A program made the translations under genes and the position numbers. This document shows positions 62,700 to 64,000 of a stretch of DNA of 64,000 nucleotides, piece by piece (the first letter of the stretch is position 1; each line of letters begins with the position of its first letter). The stretch covers positions 21,037,311 to 21,101,310 of the forward strand of contig NC_063155.1 of NCBI RefSeq assembly GCF_020921035.1. Reading direction: 5' to 3'. This stretch comes from Rhodamnia argentea. Lineage: Eukaryota; Streptophyta; Magnoliopsida; Myrtales; Myrtaceae. The notes below the pieces were generated by a model. That model worked only from the letters and a program-made list of their open reading frames with translations. It made no database searches and was not told where the DNA came from.

Positions 62700-63692
62700 T
62701 GGGCTTTTTTTCCAAAATATGGTTAAAAAAAATACCAATTTAAGTGTTTTTGTAAAAAATTTACCGATTTAGGGCCTTGTGCACCTACTCCTTAATTTTT
62801 TTTTTACTTTTTTTTTTGCCACACATTTTATTATTTTATTATTTTTATTTTTATATTTATAATAATGTTTATTTATAATGTATATATTTATACAACTCAG
62901 ACGACTACACGACACGGCGGCTACTTGCGAGCGTGGCAGCGGCATGGGGCTCGCGGGCTTGCGGCACACGGGAGTCCTTGAGAGGTGGTTGACTCGAGCG
63001 GTCGAACGAAGGGGGAGCATGGCAACACGGCACCGCAATGGAGTGGCAACAAGAGCTTTGTGTATCTACAAAAAGAAAAATAAAGTAAAAAAAAAAATTA
63101 AGGTGTTGTGCGCCTCCCATAGAGGCACGATGACATGGCACCGCAGTGGAGCCGCCCCACCCAAGCTCTTGCCGTTGCTCCACTGCATTGTCGTGTCACC
63201 GTGCCTCCCCTCTATTTGACCACTCGAGCCAACCGCCGACCTGCCGTCCATCCTCGTCATTGCCACCCAGCCGCGAATCACTCATGGTCCTTTCTCCCGT
63301 GGGCCGTGCCGACCCGAGATTTGCAAACTCGCAACCCCCTAGCCGCACCGCCCTTCGCCGACCCACTGCCCGAGGACTCTCGTGAGTCGCAAGCCCGCAA
63401 GTCTCGTGTCGTCGCTACGCCCGTGAGTTACCGCCATGTCGTCGTTTGAGTTGTATAAATATATACGTTATAAATAGATATTATTATAAATATAAATATA
63501 AAAAGAAAAAAAATAAAATGTGCGGCAAAAAAAAAGAAAGTAAAAAGAAAAAATTAAGATTGTGCGCCTCTTTGGGAGGCGCACAAGGCACGTGCGCTTG
63601 TAACAGAGGTGCACATGCTCTCAATCGGTAAAATTTTTACAAAAATCCTTAAATTGATGATTTTTTTAATCATATTTTAGAAAGAAAGCCCG
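62700..63692. mobile_element. Second large foldback element with >300-bp arms
   Basis: The left arm (about 62700-63000) and right arm (about 63385-63692) are reverse complements. The left begins GGGCTTTTTTTCC, the right reversed begins GGGCTTTCTTTCT, and both continue through AAAATATG(G/A)TTAAAAAAA, ATACAACTCAGACGAC-type words and GCGGGCTTGCG. The right arm has about 60 extra bases of GTGCGCCTC-type sequence. The 9-bp word CCGATACCT occurs at both edges (62691-62699 and 63690-63698), which suggests a Mutator-type 9-bp target duplication, though exact ends are uncertain by 2-3 bases. There is no transposase; the centre is GC-rich. Confidence 0.72.
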
Positions 63693-63850
63693 ATACCTCA
63701 TCAATCGTGCAATGACAAAGGTCTTGCTGGAAAGGTTATACGACTTTTTCCGCATACGTATATTGCCTGCCCAACCAAGCATCCTCTGTTTTTTTTTTTT
63801 TCCATCTATTGCACGCACGAACGATTGTTTTTTTACTAGTAAAAATTAAG

Positions 63851-64000
63851 GCTCCATTTGTATAACGTAAATGAATGATTTGGAAAAAAAATCATTTTAT
63901 AAATGATCGCTCATAAATATGAACAAAAAATTATGTCATCGTTCACGAAAATTTTTAGACATAGATTATGAAAAATAGAATCTATCGATTACTTATTTCA
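63851..64000 (+). mobile_element. GGCTCCATTTG-ended MITE, cut by the window edge
   Basis: Starts AAGGCTCCATTTGTATAACG, then GAATGATTTGG and AATTTTTAGACATAGATTAT, matching the reversed fragment at 61255-61410. The other end lies beyond position 64000. Confidence 0.55.

Noticed and set aside
62769-63631. Open frames rich in Arg/Pro/His at the right end
   Set aside because: They lie inside the foldback element and mirror each other because its arms are inverted repeats.
1-64000. tRNA, rRNA and known small-RNA genes
   Set aside because: I looked for cloverleaf arms with TTCGA-type T loops and for rRNA words and saw no convincing case; a covariance-model scan would be decisive.

Overview
The window is nuclear DNA from a seed plant, most likely a woody eudicot. 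It has short GT-AG exons in long AT-rich introns, families and exon structures typical of land plants (a CBL-interacting kinase with an NAF motif, an ATL RING-H2 ligase, a class II trehalose-phosphate synthase), and many (GA/CT)n microsatellites. I cannot name the species. The SSR style would fit Myrtales, but that is only an impression.

I support eight protein-coding loci, all of known families. In order they are: a CIPK1-type kinase (+, 2085-4179) whose first exons are not visible; a cysteine-rich RING/PHD-like protein (-, 6512-7441, one exon); FCF2, a pre-rRNA processing factor (+, 11463-14837, five exons); a TPT/DMT sugar-phosphate or nucleotide-sugar transporter (-, 16437-21868, nine exons); an ATL13-type RING-H2 ligase (+, ~25117-26334, one exon); AP-1 gamma-adaptin (-, 28480-40977, 18 exons, 877 aa); an NHL-repeat membrane protein (-, 43770-46857, seven exons, one GC-AG intron); and a class II trehalose-phosphate synthase of the TPS8-10 group (-, 51048-53809, with a leader exon near 58155-58370). 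The exon joins were done by hand. Except for the kinase, whose 5' end is missing, each gives an open frame of the length expected for its family.

Layout: the kinase and the zinc-finger gene converge, as do FCF2 and the transporter, and ATL13 and gamma-adaptin. Zinc-finger and FCF2 diverge across a repeat-rich 4 kb gap. Gamma-adaptin, NHL and TPS lie in tandem on the minus strand. There is no operon-like logic. The genes serve signalling, ribosome biogenesis, membrane transport, ubiquitination, vesicle coating and sugar metabolism, and are neighbours rather than one pathway.

The rest is intergenic DNA and introns rich in small non-autonomous repeats. The clearest are two ~1 kb foldback elements (8161-9141 and ~62700-63692), each with arms of hundreds of bases and matching 9-bp words at its edges, as in Mutator-like elements. 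There are also two elements made of short tandem repeats arranged head to head (9858-10165, 60095-60815), a ~480-bp tandem array inside the TPS leader intron (55189-56940), fragments ending in GGCTCCATTTG, a 61-bp perfect palindrome, and a degraded LINE reverse-transcriptase relic. I found no convincing undescribed multi-gene system; the repeat architectures are the most unusual material here.
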